Assembly (NCBI RefSeq): GCF_004138285.1
Contig: NZ_SCFN01000010.1
Coordinates: 1 to 64,000 of the forward strand
Direction of reading: 5' to 3'
Length of the DNA stretch: 64,000 nucleotides
From: Gottfriedia acidiceleris
GTDB lineage: Bacteria > Bacillota > Bacilli > Bacillales > Bacillaceae_G
Part shown: positions 47,193-56,664 of the stretch, in pieces
Numbering within the stretch: position 1 is the stretch's first letter
Layout: each line of letters starts with the position of its first letter
The notes under the pieces: model-generated
Databases searched by the model: none
Seen by the model: the letters and a program-made list of their open reading frames with translations, nothing else
Told to the model about the DNA's origin: nothing
Program-made: the position numbers and the translations under genes

Positions 47193-47765
47193 ATGAAAAA
47201 GATTAATGAAATAATAGAACAAATAGATTTAGATAAAAAAATATTATTAGATGATATTCCTAATCTAGATCTATACATGGATCAAGTAATCCAACTATTT
47301 GATAATAAATTTACAAAACCGAATTCTAATGAAAAAGTTATGACAAAAACAATGATTAATAATTACGCAAAAGCTAAATTGCTTTTCCCAATAAAAAATA
47401 AGAAATACACAAAGAATCATATTATTTTAATCAGTTTAATTTATCATTTAAAAGGTGCTCTTTCGATTAATGATATAAAAGAAACGTTAAATGGGTTAAA
47501 TCAAAGAATCCTTGAAAACAATGAAATAAATATTGATGATATTTATTCAAGTTTTTTACATTTAAATGAACTAAACCTCGAAACGTTTAAAACTGAACTT
47601 CAACAATCCGGTGAAAATATAAACAATGAAGTTGAACAGATCGATGATGAAAGTAAAGAATATATTGAGCAATTGCTCTTAATTACTTCCTTCGTTAATA
47701 TGAGTAATTTATATAAAAATGCAGCTGAAAAATTAGTAATGGATATTATTGAGAAGAAGAAATAA
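47193..47765 (+). CDS. DUF1836-domain protein
   Basis: 190 aa after agaggacg. The N-terminal half (IPNLDLYMDQVIQLFDNKFT; TMINNYAKAKLLFP; KKYTKNHIILISLIY) is the DUF1836 domain, which resembles MerR-like DNA-binding folds. The acidic helical C-terminus may dimerise. Divergent from the hemolysin-III gene and could control it through the intergenic palindrome. Confidence 0.82.
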   Translation: MKKINEIIEQIDLDKKILLDDIPNLDLYMDQVIQLFDNKFTKPNSNEKVMTKTMINNYAKAKLLFPIKNKKYTKNHIILISLIYHLKGALSINDIKETLNGLNQRILENNEINIDDIYSSFLHLNELNLETFKTELQQSGENINNEVEQIDDESKEYIEQLLLITSFVNMSNLYKNAAEKLVMDIIEKKK

Positions 47766-47779
47766 AATTTAACTTTGTC

Positions 47780-48075
47780 GATCAGTGAGGGGCTGTTTTA
47801 TTTGTTAGGTCTAATGACATAAAGAGGGTCCTGCATGATGTTTTTATCAATTTTTTATTCAATCTAGAAAGATTAAAAGCATATTTACTAGTTTTTCACT
47901 TGAAGTACTCACGATTGTGCAATCTTTAGGTTTTAATACCCTAACTGGTATGGGTGATTTTTCATTTTATTTGCGATTCTTTGGAAATTAATTGCAGTTT
48001 AGCTATTTTTAATTGCGATTTCCAGATTTTATTTGCAGAGTTCACCAAGACTTTATTTGCAATTCATACTAAATA
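47780..48075. repeat. TTATTTGCGATT repeat cluster (locus 2)
   Basis: Five copies of t/aattgc(g/a) motifs at 47968-48065, including gcgatttccagattttattt, which matches locus 1 at 12240. On the minus strand the adjoining part reads PIPVRVLKPKDCTIVSTSSE, paralleling the PIPV...CTI tail at locus 1. No intact gene. Confidence 0.5.
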
Positions 48076-48119
48076 ATTTCAAATTCTTGCTCTTTCATTC
48101 TAATAACAGTCCATTTTTC

Positions 48120-48662
48120 TTAATTAAGTCTATAATAGGATTTAAATAAGACCATGAAGAAATTAATACAGATTTTTGCGAGTAATAGGTTACTGCCAAT
48201 ACCAATAGAACTCGAAATACCAAAATTATCATAAATATCCTGTTGGATTTTGTGAGCCAGATCAACAGGGGATAGCTTATGAAGTTTTTCATAACCTTTC
48301 ATTGAAAAAGCAAATTCATCAATTGAATATTGCATAAAGTCGATAGGAGCAACGTATTTAGTAAGCATAAGTTCAGTAATTTTATTTGAAATACTTACGT
48401 ACAAACTCATTGATGGATTGACAATATGGATGTCATTTTGTTTAGGTATTTCGAAAAGTCGATTACCTGTTTTAATGCCTAATTTCTTCATTTCAGGTGT
48501 AGCTGCTAAGACTACTGATCCATCTCTATTTGTATCACCAACGACTGCCAATTTAACCTTTAGTGGATCCAATCCCATTAGAATACAACTTACTGATGCA
48601 AAGAATGACTTCATATCAACAAAATAAACCAGGTCTTCAGGGAAAGTTGAATAATCGTACAT
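48120..48662 (-). pseudogene. uvrX: Truncated UvrX/UmuC-type Y-family DNA polymerase
   Basis: 180 aa after agaggtatttatt, against a normal length near 410. The palm/fingers start is intact (VYFVDMKSFFASVSCILMGL with the first catalytic Asp; QYSIDEFAF with the second acidic pair; GIGSNLLLAKI), but homology ends near residue 164, followed by an unrelated ICINFF... end. The thumb, little finger and clamp-binding parts are lost. Two SOS boxes remain upstream. Confidence 0.8.
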
Positions 48663-48726
48663 AATAAATACCTCTCATTTACAGAATGTGTGTTCTTGTT
48701 AATTCTGTTTCTTTAATTATTATACA

Positions 48727-48780
48727 CAAACATTTGTTCTTGTATACAATAGTTTTGTGTCATATATGAACTTTTGTTCG
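48727..48780 (-). promoter_or_regulatory. Two LexA (DinR) SOS boxes
   Basis: On the minus strand CGAACAAAAGTTCA (48767-48780) and AGAACAAATGTTTG (48727-48740) match the Bacillus CGAACNNNNGTTCG box with one or two changes. They are 40 bases apart, in front of the polymerase relic. Confidence 0.7.
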
Positions 48781-48789
48781 TATTTTATT

Positions 48790-49250
48790 TAAAGGTCTGA
48801 GGTGCAATTGATAAAAACTTTAAATAATGGATCTGTTTAAGAATAAGACTGATATTTTCTTTTTCAACTAAATAAAGAGGAAAATCTAAGAGAAAGTAAG
48901 GTAGAAGAAGGTAAAGATATCACCACTGTTAAAACAACAGAAGAATAAAATATGGTGGAAAATAGTTCAGCAAAACAAGGGTTTGTGTCACAATAAAATG
49001 GGACAGGTTTCTTTTTTGAAAGGCTCTGTTAAAGCAGATTGTTGATTTTCTTATTCAACTAACTGGCAGTATAGTTTAAGTGAAAACATTCACAAATTGG
49101 ACCGTGCTTTTATATTTGTAAAACCTAAATTCATCCGTGTTTTTATAATATCGGACAAATTTTAACGAAAGGGAGTAATTTATTTTACCATTTATTTGAA
49201 GTGTTAACACTTAACTCACGGTTAAAATGGATAGATAGAAATAAAGATAA
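48790..49250. other. Degenerate intergenic stretch with one dispersed repeat
   Basis: No complete gene. 49016-49080 holds the repeat motifs ggctctgttaaa, attgttgatttt and caactaactggcagtatagt also found at 1668. 48890-48950 reads briefly as an acidic/basic peptide tail (VEEGKDITTVKTTEE) of unknown origin. Confidence 0.5.
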
Positions 49251-49254
49251 TAAA

Positions 49255-49780
49255 TTCATTTCCACTTAATTCGGCATAAATGTGTGTCGTCTCACTCTTT
49301 ACATGACATAATAAACTTTGAATAACTTCAAGAGGAGCACCAATATCCACTGTGAGGGGCTCTCTCTGTTACAAATAATGCGGCATCTTCATCTTTTTGC
49401 TCAATTAAATACCTGTTTATCCAAATTTCAGTACGAATATTGAAGTAAACTTCTCTTTCCTTGTCACCTTTCCCTCGTACAACAACGGAGTTATTAGACC
49501 AATTTATATCTATTCAATTTATTAACACAATTTCACCTATCTTACATCCTGATGAATACATAAATTCAATTATTGCATGTTCTTTTGTAGTTTGAAATGC
49601 TTCGCGAAGGTGTTCAATTTCTTTTTCAGTTAAAAGTTTAGGGATTCGAATTCCTGACTTCGGTTCTTTTAGTTCTTAGGAAGGATTTCTTTGGATTGTA
49701 CCTTCTTCATGCGCCCACCAAAAAAAAGATTTAATAAAACGTACGCGATGTGCCAGACTTGCAGGCTTTAAGGTAGCACT
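49255..49780 (-). pseudogene. Decayed tyrosine recombinase (XerC/XerD-like integrase)
   Basis: On the minus strand, pieces in several frames read in family order: LAHRVRFIKSFFWWAHEEG, LLTEKEIEHLREAFQTTKEH, SSGCKIGEIV, WSNNSVVVRGKGDKEREVYF, then GAPLEVIQSLLCHVKSETTH and IYAELSGNE. The segment containing the catalytic Arg reads SGCKIGE instead of SGLRISE, the H-x-L-R box is lost, and stops interrupt the frame. Confidence 0.75.
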
Positions 49781-49789
49781 TTCCCTAAG

Positions 49790-49978
49790 GATAGCAAATC
49801 AGGTGTTCCAAAATTTAATATGAATATAAAAGTGCAAGCGAATATAACCCAGTTAAATTCCCAAGTCAGCAATAAAATATTAATTTATGAAGTTGAAAAG
49901 AAGATAAAAAAAGAAATTCGTACAACTTTTTCGAAAGGAATAGGTAAAAAGTTGGAGGTTCTATTTATGTTAAGTTAA
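49790..49978 (+). pseudogene. Fragment resembling the C-terminus of a GerC-type protein
   Basis: An open stretch ending at TAA 49976-49978 reads VPKFNMNIKVQANITQLNSQ and KKIKKEIRTTFSKG. Alternating beta then an amphipathic Lys/Glu helix resembles the late part of GerC lipoproteins. There is no start or upstream gene. The assignment is from pattern only. Confidence 0.4.
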
Positions 49979-50020
49979 ACTCACAGATAATGGAAGAAAT
50001 GAGTAAAGAAATTTTAAAAT

Positions 50021-50116
50021 GTTTATACCAAAGGATTACCTGTTTCAACTTACCTATCACAACGAAGAGGTGGTCGACGTATACAGGGTATGGAAACTAA
50101 CGAAGACGCCTTTTAA
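50021..50116 (+). pseudogene. Short fragment of a DNA gyrase A-like gene
   Basis: 31 codons ending at TAA 50114-50116 include [20 protein letters not shown] and TNEDAF, closely matching the GyrA segment PVSTYR.Q.RGGRG.QGM.TNED.F. Only this island remains; flanking sequence is unrelated. Confidence 0.65.
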
Positions 50117-50278
50117 TCTAGAAAATACTTAATCGTTTAACATAACTAACGAACACTTATTAAACCGCAATTTGAATTTAGAATCCTTTATCTGTCAAAC
50201 TCCTTTTAAAAAGTGTATTACTGATAATACAATGTTTATTTTTAAGTATGCTATAATCTTTCAAAAGGAGGAACTAGT

Positions 50279-50854
50279 GTGGCAAGACATAAGGAATATG
50301 ATGAAAAAGAAGTTTTACAAAAAGCAACTGAACTATTTAGATATCAAGGTTACGAAAAAACCTCATTGCAAGATCTTGTTTCTCATATGGGGATTCACCG
50401 AAGAAGTTTATATGATACATTTGGTGACAAGCATACGCTATTTATTAAAGCATTGGAACATTATGATAACAATATGAAGAAAAAAATGGATATAGAAGTT
50501 AAGAAATCACCAACTGCGAAAGATGCTATTAGAAGTATATTAGAAATGGCCATTTACCAAGATAACGAAAAATCGGTTGGTTGTTTGACAATTAATAGTG
50601 CAGTTGAGTTGACTTTACATGATCAAGAAGTAGCAGAAAAAATTGAACAAAATTTTTCTAAAACAGAAAAAATTATACTTGAATTACTATTACGTGGACA
50701 AGATTCAGGAGAAATTCCTAAACACCATGATATAGAAAAACTATCTCAGTTTATTCATAATTCTTATGTAGGTTTACGAGTATTAGTCAAAACAACTAAC
50801 GATAAAAATAAACTTAAAAATATTATTGATACGACACTCTCTGTATTAGATTAG
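50279..50854 (+). CDS. TetR-family transcriptional regulator
   Basis: 191 aa from GTG 50279 after aaaggagg. HTH at residues 10-55 (ATELFRYQGYEKTSLQDLVS and HRRSLYDTFGDKHTLF), then an all-helical ligand domain with CLTINSAVEL near 95. Resembles AcrR-type repressors of efflux pumps. Followed by an MFS transporter gene, with inverted repeats around both. Confidence 0.9.
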   Translation: MARHKEYDEKEVLQKATELFRYQGYEKTSLQDLVSHMGIHRRSLYDTFGDKHTLFIKALEHYDNNMKKKMDIEVKKSPTAKDAIRSILEMAIYQDNEKSVGCLTINSAVELTLHDQEVAEKIEQNFSKTEKIILELLLRGQDSGEIPKHHDIEKLSQFIHNSYVGLRVLVKTTNDKNKLKNIIDTTLSVLD

Positions 50855-50941
50855 GACCGGATTTCTAATTTTATAGTGAATGAAAAATAGTTATCTTAAG
50901 ACATTAACTTTTTTTGTTGCTATTTATTTTAATAATCATTC

Positions 50942-50982
50942 GAGAACGAACGGTAAAAAATAATTCTTTACCGTTCGTTCTC
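50942..50982. promoter_or_regulatory. Long perfect inverted repeat, probable TetR operator
   Basis: GAGAACGAACGGTAAA (50942-50957), 9-base spacer, TTTACCGTTCGTTCTC (50967-50982). No T-run follows on either strand, so a protein-binding site is more likely than a terminator. Confidence 0.6.
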
Positions 50983-51257
50983 AATATGTTATAATTATAA
51001 ACGTCGAAGGAAGTTAATCATTGCATTGATGAATAGCCAATAAACAATTAAAAGTATCTGAAACTAATATAAATAGCTTTTATGTATTGAGTTTCGAAAA
51101 TAAGCGATAATTAAAATACAATTATTGGAGCATGAAATCAACCTGAAATTTTTATATTAATGAAATTAGATAACTGCGAAGTTTCACAAATAGTAATATT
51201 ACTGAAACGTGAGTATATCCTTTGTTAATCGCGGAGTTGTGGAGGTTTGAATATTTA

Positions 51258-51271
51258 AGAATGACCATTCT
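51258..51271 (+). promoter_or_regulatory. Palindromic site upstream of the MFS gene
   Basis: AGAATGACCATTCT, about 90 bases before the transporter start, in an otherwise gene-free 500-base stretch (50855-51358). It is similar in sense to the GAGAATGAATGTTCTC palindrome downstream of the gene. Confidence 0.5.
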
Positions 51272-51358
51272 CGAAAGAGGGACGAATGGCTCTACAGTAA
51301 GAAAATTGTTAATAAGGTTAAAAAAGATAAGAATTTAAATTAAGTATTAGAAAGGAAA

Positions 51359-52561
51359 ATGAATGTGAAAAGAATGTTATTAGTTATATTATTGATGTCT
51401 TGTGGAGCAACTTTTGTAACTCCATTATTTCCTCTGTATAGCGAATATTATCAATTAAACAGTTTGCAAATTACGATTTTGTTTGCTATCTATGCTGCAT
51501 TCCTGTTACCGACTCTACTTGTTGTGGGGGCAAAAGGAAGTGCTTGGGGACTGAAAAAAGTTCTTAGCATTAGTATTTTGATTTCAATAGTTTCAACTTT
51601 GCTCATGATTGGTAGTACAGAAGCGTGGATGATATATGTTGGAAGAAGTTTAGAGGGAATTGCGTATGGTTCGTTTACTGGTACGTCTGTGGCTTTTCTA
51701 ATTAGACAATCAGATCCCCAAAAAATTGGTAAAGCTATTAAATATTCAGGAGTTACTGTACTTGTTGGCTTTGGACTTGGACCAGCAATAGCGGCTTTCA
51801 TGTTACAATATTTGCCTATTCAACCACTTAGATTACCATTTTGGATCTTAATAGGATTATTAATTATCTCGATTGTCATACTAGGATCTCTACCAAAGGA
51901 TGTAGTTACGAAAGAACAAAAGCTTGCAAAACATAAGATATCACTTGGGGTTCCCAAAAAAATACGTTCTCACTTTTGGTCGATGTCTGGACTTGCTATT
52001 TTTACAGTATTTACGATCCAAGGAACAGCACTTGCTCTAATTCCTACTTTCGTGAAAAATGTTATTCAAACATCTAATTTATTTATTTCTGGTTTGATCT
52101 TTTTAATTCTTTTAGGTGGTGGTGCATTCGCACAGTTTATTCCTAGACCTTCTCAACCTGTTACACGTATTAGATGGGGGATATTGCTCTTAGCTATTGG
52201 TTCTTGGTTGATTGTTACATCTGGTTTTACAGCAAGTTTACCATTATTATGGATCAGTATATTCATACAAGCACTTGGTGGTGGATGGACTTTCCAAAAT
52301 GCACTATTTTTTGCAGGGCAACTGCCTGAACCTGAAGCGAAACCACGTGTGATTTCGGCTTTCTGGATATGTGCGTATATAGGGTTTATTGTGCCTCCTG
52401 TTTTTGTTGGAGCACTTACTCAAATTTTCAATTTAAACATTTCTCTTGTCGTGTTAAATCTGTTTTCTTCCTTGATTGTCGTTTATGTATTGTTGTATTC
52501 AGTTCGATTTAAACGTGAGACATATAGTACAACAGTTCCAAATAAAGGAGCTTCAAGATGA
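51359..52561 (+). CDS. MFS transporter, probable drug or metabolite exporter
   Basis: 400 aa after agaaaggaaa. Twelve hydrophobic helices; the N-terminal half has the typical loop GAKGSAWGLKKVL in place of motif A and GRSLEGIAYGSFTG in helix 4. Paired with a TetR regulator and flanked by inverted repeats, the arrangement suggests ligand-induced efflux. Confidence 0.88.
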   Translation: MNVKRMLLVILLMSCGATFVTPLFPLYSEYYQLNSLQITILFAIYAAFLLPTLLVVGAKGSAWGLKKVLSISILISIVSTLLMIGSTEAWMIYVGRSLEGIAYGSFTGTSVAFLIRQSDPQKIGKAIKYSGVTVLVGFGLGPAIAAFMLQYLPIQPLRLPFWILIGLLIISIVILGSLPKDVVTKEQKLAKHKISLGVPKKIRSHFWSMSGLAIFTVFTIQGTALALIPTFVKNVIQTSNLFISGLIFLILLGGGAFAQFIPRPSQPVTRIRWGILLLAIGSWLIVTSGFTASLPLLWISIFIQALGGGWTFQNALFFAGQLPEPEAKPRVISAFWICAYIGFIVPPVFVGALTQIFNLNISLVVLNLFSSLIVVYVLLYSVRFKRETYSTTVPNKGASR

Positions 52562-52620
52562 TATGTAATAATGAACGGAGAGGGGGAATGCAAACAAACC
52601 ATTAATTTTTATTTAGATAT

Positions 52621-52640
52621 TTGAGAATGAATGTTCTCAA
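52621..52640. promoter_or_regulatory. Twenty-base palindrome after the MFS gene
   Basis: TTGAGAATGAATGTTCTCAA with perfect seven-base arms. It may be a further site of the TetR regulator. The surrounding 52562-52920 has no gene. Confidence 0.5.
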
Positions 52641-52920
52641 GTTGGGTCTTCAGCTATTAGTTACGATTAAAGCAACAGCAAATATGGTTTTATAGATAGG
52701 AGAATCTCCCCTATGATTTCGCGATCAATGGAAAAGTTGCGCATACAATGGAAAATCTTTGAGGGATTCTATTAAAAAGCATCAAATTAAAATATGTTAT
52801 TAACGATCTCCGTCAAGTTTTGTCATCAAAGCGGAGGATCATATCTGATTAATAAAAAAGATAATCACCGTCATGGGTTTTATCATAAAAATAAGATTTT
52901 ATAATAAGGGGAGTGACAAT

Positions 52921-53349
52921 ATGTATGAACGATTTTTGGTTCCAGTTGACGGATCCGAACACTCTAAACATGCATTGAAATCGGCAAAAAGGTTGGCGCA
53001 AAACATGGGGATAAATGCCCGTATAACGCTTCTTCATATCATTCCTAGTAACAATATCACTACAGTTGCTTTCGGAGTGGATATTGATATTGAACAATTG
53101 CAAGTAGAGGAAGTTAGGAGGATTTTAGATGAATCCGCACAAGTCCTTTCAGGGTCATCTATACAATATGATAGCGAATACCATATTGGAGATCCTGCAG
53201 AAATGATATGCAAGAAGGCAAAAGAGGGAGATTACGATCTTATCGTAATGGGTAGCAGGGGACTTAGCCTCTTTTCAGAACTGCTCTTGGGAAGTGTAAG
53301 CCATAAAGTGGTCCAGCATGCGAATTGTGCTGTAATGATTGTAAAGTAA
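52921..53349 (+). CDS. Universal stress protein (UspA family)
   Basis: 142 aa from ATG 52921 after ggggagtg; the in-frame ATG at 52873 has no ribosome site. FLVPVDGSEHSKHAL at the N-terminus, then the ATP-binding GSRGLSLFSELLLGSVSHKV loop (G-2X-G-9X-G-S pattern) near residues 113-132. A probable ATP-binding stress protein. Confidence 0.92.
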   Translation: MYERFLVPVDGSEHSKHALKSAKRLAQNMGINARITLLHIIPSNNITTVAFGVDIDIEQLQVEEVRRILDESAQVLSGSSIQYDSEYHIGDPAEMICKKAKEGDYDLIVMGSRGLSLFSELLLGSVSHKVVQHANCAVMIVK

Positions 53350-53523
53350 ATAAGAGGTGATCGTTACCCCAAGTACTAAGAGAAAAAGTACAAGAAGTAA
53401 CCAGGTTTTATTATAGAGTTTTTAAATGGTGAATTAATAAAGCAAGCTAAATCGTATGGATATGATTAGTGTTATTATGGTTTTTTGTTAGAACAATATC
53501 CTTACTGTAAGGAGGGTTTATAA

Positions 53524-53838
53524 GTGGATTTTCAAATAACTGATTCTGCAAAGGAAGTATTGTGCAATAAAATGGATGAGAATCAATTTATTCAATTGTC
53601 ATTTGATCGTGGAAGCTGTGACATAGTAAATAATATTTACGAAATGAAAGTTATTAACAAAAGACCAAATGACGCATATGAAAAAATTTTAACAGTAGAT
53701 AACATTGAATTTTTAGTTAATAATGACTTTGAAGAAGTGTATGATAATCAATTAGTAATAGATTATTTAAACGGATCATTTATCTTTAAAAATAAAAACC
53801 AAATATTTAATAATAAAATAGGCCTTAGATATGTTTAG
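53524..53838 (+). CDS. HesB/IscA-like (YqkB-type) protein
   Basis: 104 aa from GTG 53524 after aaggaggg. ITDSAKEVL at the N-terminus and QLSFDRGSCDIV near residue 40 fit the iron-sulfur biosynthesis fold, but only one of the usual three cysteines is present and the C-terminal CGCG motif is absent. This is as in the YqkB branch of Bacillus, so a role as an Fe-S scaffold is uncertain. Confidence 0.75.
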   Translation: MDFQITDSAKEVLCNKMDENQFIQLSFDRGSCDIVNNIYEMKVINKRPNDAYEKILTVDNIEFLVNNDFEEVYDNQLVIDYLNGSFIFKNKNQIFNNKIGLRYV

Positions 53839-54725
53839 TATTAAACACGCGCCATAGGTAGTCATAAAATATAAAGGTTCAAAAAAAAGTTGAAGAGGTA
53901 AAACCTGGAAGGTGATTTAGCATCCTAATGGAGAGGGTAAGTTCCACTCTCTGAAGGATAACTGAAATATTTGAAGTGTTTTAGTTACACTAAATGAAGG
54001 GTGTTTTTTTCATCTATGTTAAAAATGAGTTGTTACACTCGGTGGCAGTTTAACTCATTTTCAAAGAGAGGCTTTGCTGGTTGCTGGTATTATTTTATTG
54101 AAAGTCAAGCAAATGAGTAAAACGAGTTCTTTTTTAGGTGAATGAAATATAATTCAAATGGAAACTGCAGAATCTATAGGCTATAGGTGGAGAGAATAGT
54201 GCACCAAGAAATTGCTGAGGCATCAACAATAGGACAGAAACAACTGTTGTTGTAATTTGGTTAGATTAAACGTAAAAAGGCAATATCCCAAAATTGGTGA
54301 TGTTGCCTTTCTTTTTTTATGAGCAGCGCGAATATAATCTAGTAAAGTCACTCGCGGCTATTAATACTTACCTTTTAATTAAATTTGCCGGGGTTTCTCC
54401 TATTACGCAGATACGAGATTACAAATATATTAGTGCCACTACTTGTCAAAAAATAGTTAGAAAGATTTGAAATTTCGTGGGGGATATTTTCTCCCCATGG
54501 AGGTTGTTTAGATAAATACTTATTGTCCCAAAATCGTTGCTACATTAACTGGGCTTATTTTAGGCGATTTAAAAACTGGTAAAAAAGGAATGAAAAGTAC
54601 GAAATCTTACATTCTTCCCAAAATGAACCATGACCACTGTTTTGAAAAGGAACTAGTTGTGAATTTCTTCGAGCCATGTATCTAATTGCAATTGCTCAAA
54701 TCTAGTGTTTGGCATCATGTAAATT
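53839..54725. other. Gene-free stretch with terminator-like hairpins
   Basis: No convincing gene in about 890 bases. It contains AAAATGAGTT / AACTCATTTT arms near 54025-54062 around a ggcagttt motif, and a terminator AAAAAGGCAATATC / GATGTTGCCTTT with T-run at 54274-54320. Likely decayed sequence. Confidence 0.5.
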
Positions 54726-54730
54726 GATTG

Positions 54731-54750
54731 ACACAATTTAAGGATTGTGT
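54731..54750 (+). promoter_or_regulatory. Palindrome upstream of ohr
   Basis: ACACAAT-ttaagg-ATTGTGT, about 100 bases before the ohr start. It could be an OhrR/MarR-type operator; no ohrR gene is in the window. Confidence 0.45.
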
Positions 54751-54847
54751 TAATAAATTTGAATTCATTAATTAGGATATCAATAAAGATAGATGGAAAT
54801 AATAGGTAGAGAAAAATGAAAATTTACACAAAAGGAGAAAATAACAA

Positions 54848-55276
54848 ATGAATCAACAACCATTATTTACATCTACAGCAACTGCTGCTGGAGGAAGACA
54901 AGGCAGAGTTGAATCGAGTGATGGAAAGATAAAATTTGATCTCGCAATGCCAGGAAGTCCAAGAGCAAAAGAGTTACCAAACGCTACCAACCCTGAACAA
55001 CTATTTGCATCTGGATACTCCGCCTGTTTTGATGGTGCATTACAGCACATGGCTAGGAAAGAGCATATAAAAGTCGAAACACAAGTAACTGCAAATGTAA
55101 ATTTCTTAAAAGATGAAGCGGATCAAGGTTATAAAATATCTGTAACGCTACAAGTAAAAGGAACTGGAATTGAAAAAGAAAAATTAGAAAATCTTGTGCA
55201 TAAGGCACACGAATTCTGCCCATATTCAAAAGCTACAAGAGGAAATATTGATGTAACACTTGAGGTTATTGAATAA
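54848..55276 (+). CDS. ohr: Organic hydroperoxide resistance protein (Ohr, OsmC family)
   Basis: 142 aa after aaaggagaaaataac. The two redox cysteines are visible in GYSACFDGALQHM near residue 59 and in HEFCPYSKATRGNIDV near 125, with NPEQLFASGYSACF typical of Ohr. It reduces organic peroxides using lipoyl or bacillithiol-linked donors. Monocistronic. Confidence 0.93.
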   Translation: MNQQPLFTSTATAAGGRQGRVESSDGKIKFDLAMPGSPRAKELPNATNPEQLFASGYSACFDGALQHMARKEHIKVETQVTANVNFLKDEADQGYKISVTLQVKGTGIEKEKLENLVHKAHEFCPYSKATRGNIDVTLEVIE

Positions 55277-55415
55277 TATGGATACAGTACTTTTTTTAAA
55301 AGAATTATGTCAAATGTAAGGCTTCATCATTTACTATAGTTCTACAATACAAATTATTAATTAGCTCAATGTTTAGGAACACAGGAAAACTATATCTAGG
55401 AATTTAGAGTATATA

Positions 55416-55699
55416 TTCCAAATGTATCTTTTTGTGAATAAGCAGTTGTCAGTGAGTGCCATGGATTTTGCACAAAACCCTAGCCTACTGAAACTAACTG
55501 GAATATTTATGGAAGTGGTGTTACTCAGGACTCTATTGGAGACAATATCCGTCCGACAATTATAGTTCGTGAGAGGTCTGACGAGTTTATAACTAATTTT
55601 AATATCAGTGACCACGATTTTGCTGTAAATATTGATGCTATTCTGTTGTTTAAGGCGGATTTTGAAAAACGTTTAGCGAGTCATTTAGGAGTAATATAA
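55416..55699 (+). pseudogene. Unrecognised gene remnant
   Basis: Two frames read as protein in sequence: FQMYLFVNKQLSVSAMDFAQ (from 55416), then NWNIYGSGVTQDSIGDN, RERSDEFITNFNISDHDFAV and LLFKADFEKRLASHLGVI to TAA 55697-55699. The frame shifts near 55490 and there is no start. I do not recognise the family. The rest of 55277-56029 has no gene. Confidence 0.45.
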
Positions 55700-55885
55700 G
55701 GTTAAGCATTTTCAAACTATTTTTGGGGATCATTTCATAATGAATTCATTCTCCTTTTTCATGGGGTGGGAGTCTTTTTGTATGGAGGAAAAGGAAATTT
55801 AAAAATACAGATTGTGAATAAGTACACTTAAACTAAATTGTCAGTTAGCACAAAAAATGACCGGCAATGCTGCTGATCACGTTAT

Positions 55886-55952
55886 GCAACTAGTGCTAGC
55901 ATTAGTTGAATAAGATCGTAAAGGACTGTCTAAATTGACAGTCCTTTTTTTC
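55886..55952 (+). repeat. Palindromic repeat plus terminator
   Basis: gcaactagtgctagcattag-ttgaataag (55886-55914) is followed by AAGGACTGTC / GACAGTCCTT (55921-55946) and T. Same design as 2209-2278. Confidence 0.65.
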
Positions 55953-56029
55953 AAATATTAAATATCAACATTTTACTTTAACAGTGCCGTTTTAATAAGT
56001 AAGCTCTTTCTCTTATTTTTAAGAACGTG

Positions 56030-56554
56030 CTATTTTTTTAATACACTTAAATTTACTTTCCATGGTCCAACGTCCGTTCTATATCTCTTCGCCATTACTC
56101 TTACAATTTGATTTATATGAGTTAAATCATGTACAACCCATGTAGACAATAATTCTCTTAACTTAACTGTTCCAAATTCAGGATGTATCCCTACGAAATC
56201 AAGATGTACATCAGGATTAACTAATGATTGCAGTTTATTAATATTTTCAGCTCTAAGCCTGATAAATTCAAGCAGCCGCTCTTCTATCGTTAGCTCATGC
56301 TTTTTGTGCAAATGTGAAAAGCGATCAAATGGAGGAAAGTGTTTACGTTCTCCTTCACTAAAAAAGCAATTCAACCTTGGAATCCAATTTGTTTTTTCAC
56401 ACTCAATCAAGTGATCGATCACTTCAGAAGCATTCCATGTTCCTTCACCTTCATTGCATTGTAACCAATGCTCAGATAATCCTGATAAAAAAGATTCCAA
56501 TGTTTTAGGTGTCCTTTCTAACACTTCAATAGCTTCTTTTAGGTTAAAATTCAT
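56030..56554 (-). CDS. DinB-superfamily (DUF664-like) protein
   Basis: 174 aa after gagggagg. Metal-ligand pattern: His in [14 protein letters not shown] near residue 48 and the late pair [20 protein letters not shown] near 140. No strong similarity to the other DinB protein at 38154 beyond the fold. Reaction unknown. Confidence 0.85.
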   Translation of the reverse strand: MNFNLKEAIEVLERTPKTLESFLSGLSEHWLQCNEGEGTWNASEVIDHLIECEKTNWIPRLNCFFSEGERKHFPPFDRFSHLHKKHELTIEERLLEFIRLRAENINKLQSLVNPDVHLDFVGIHPEFGTVKLRELLSTWVVHDLTHINQIVRVMAKRYRTDVGPWKVNLSVLKK

Positions 56555-56664
56555 AAAAAATCCTCCCTCTATTAGATAATAACTTACAAAATTATTTCAT
56601 AAACCTTCAAGTTAAATTTTACCATAATTATGCTATCTAAATTAATTAGTCATCCTTTTTATTT

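Noticed and set aside
50172-50477. 101-aa plus-strand frame overlapping tetR
   Set aside because: Out of frame with the clear TetR coding sequence, which has the ribosome site and HTH motif.
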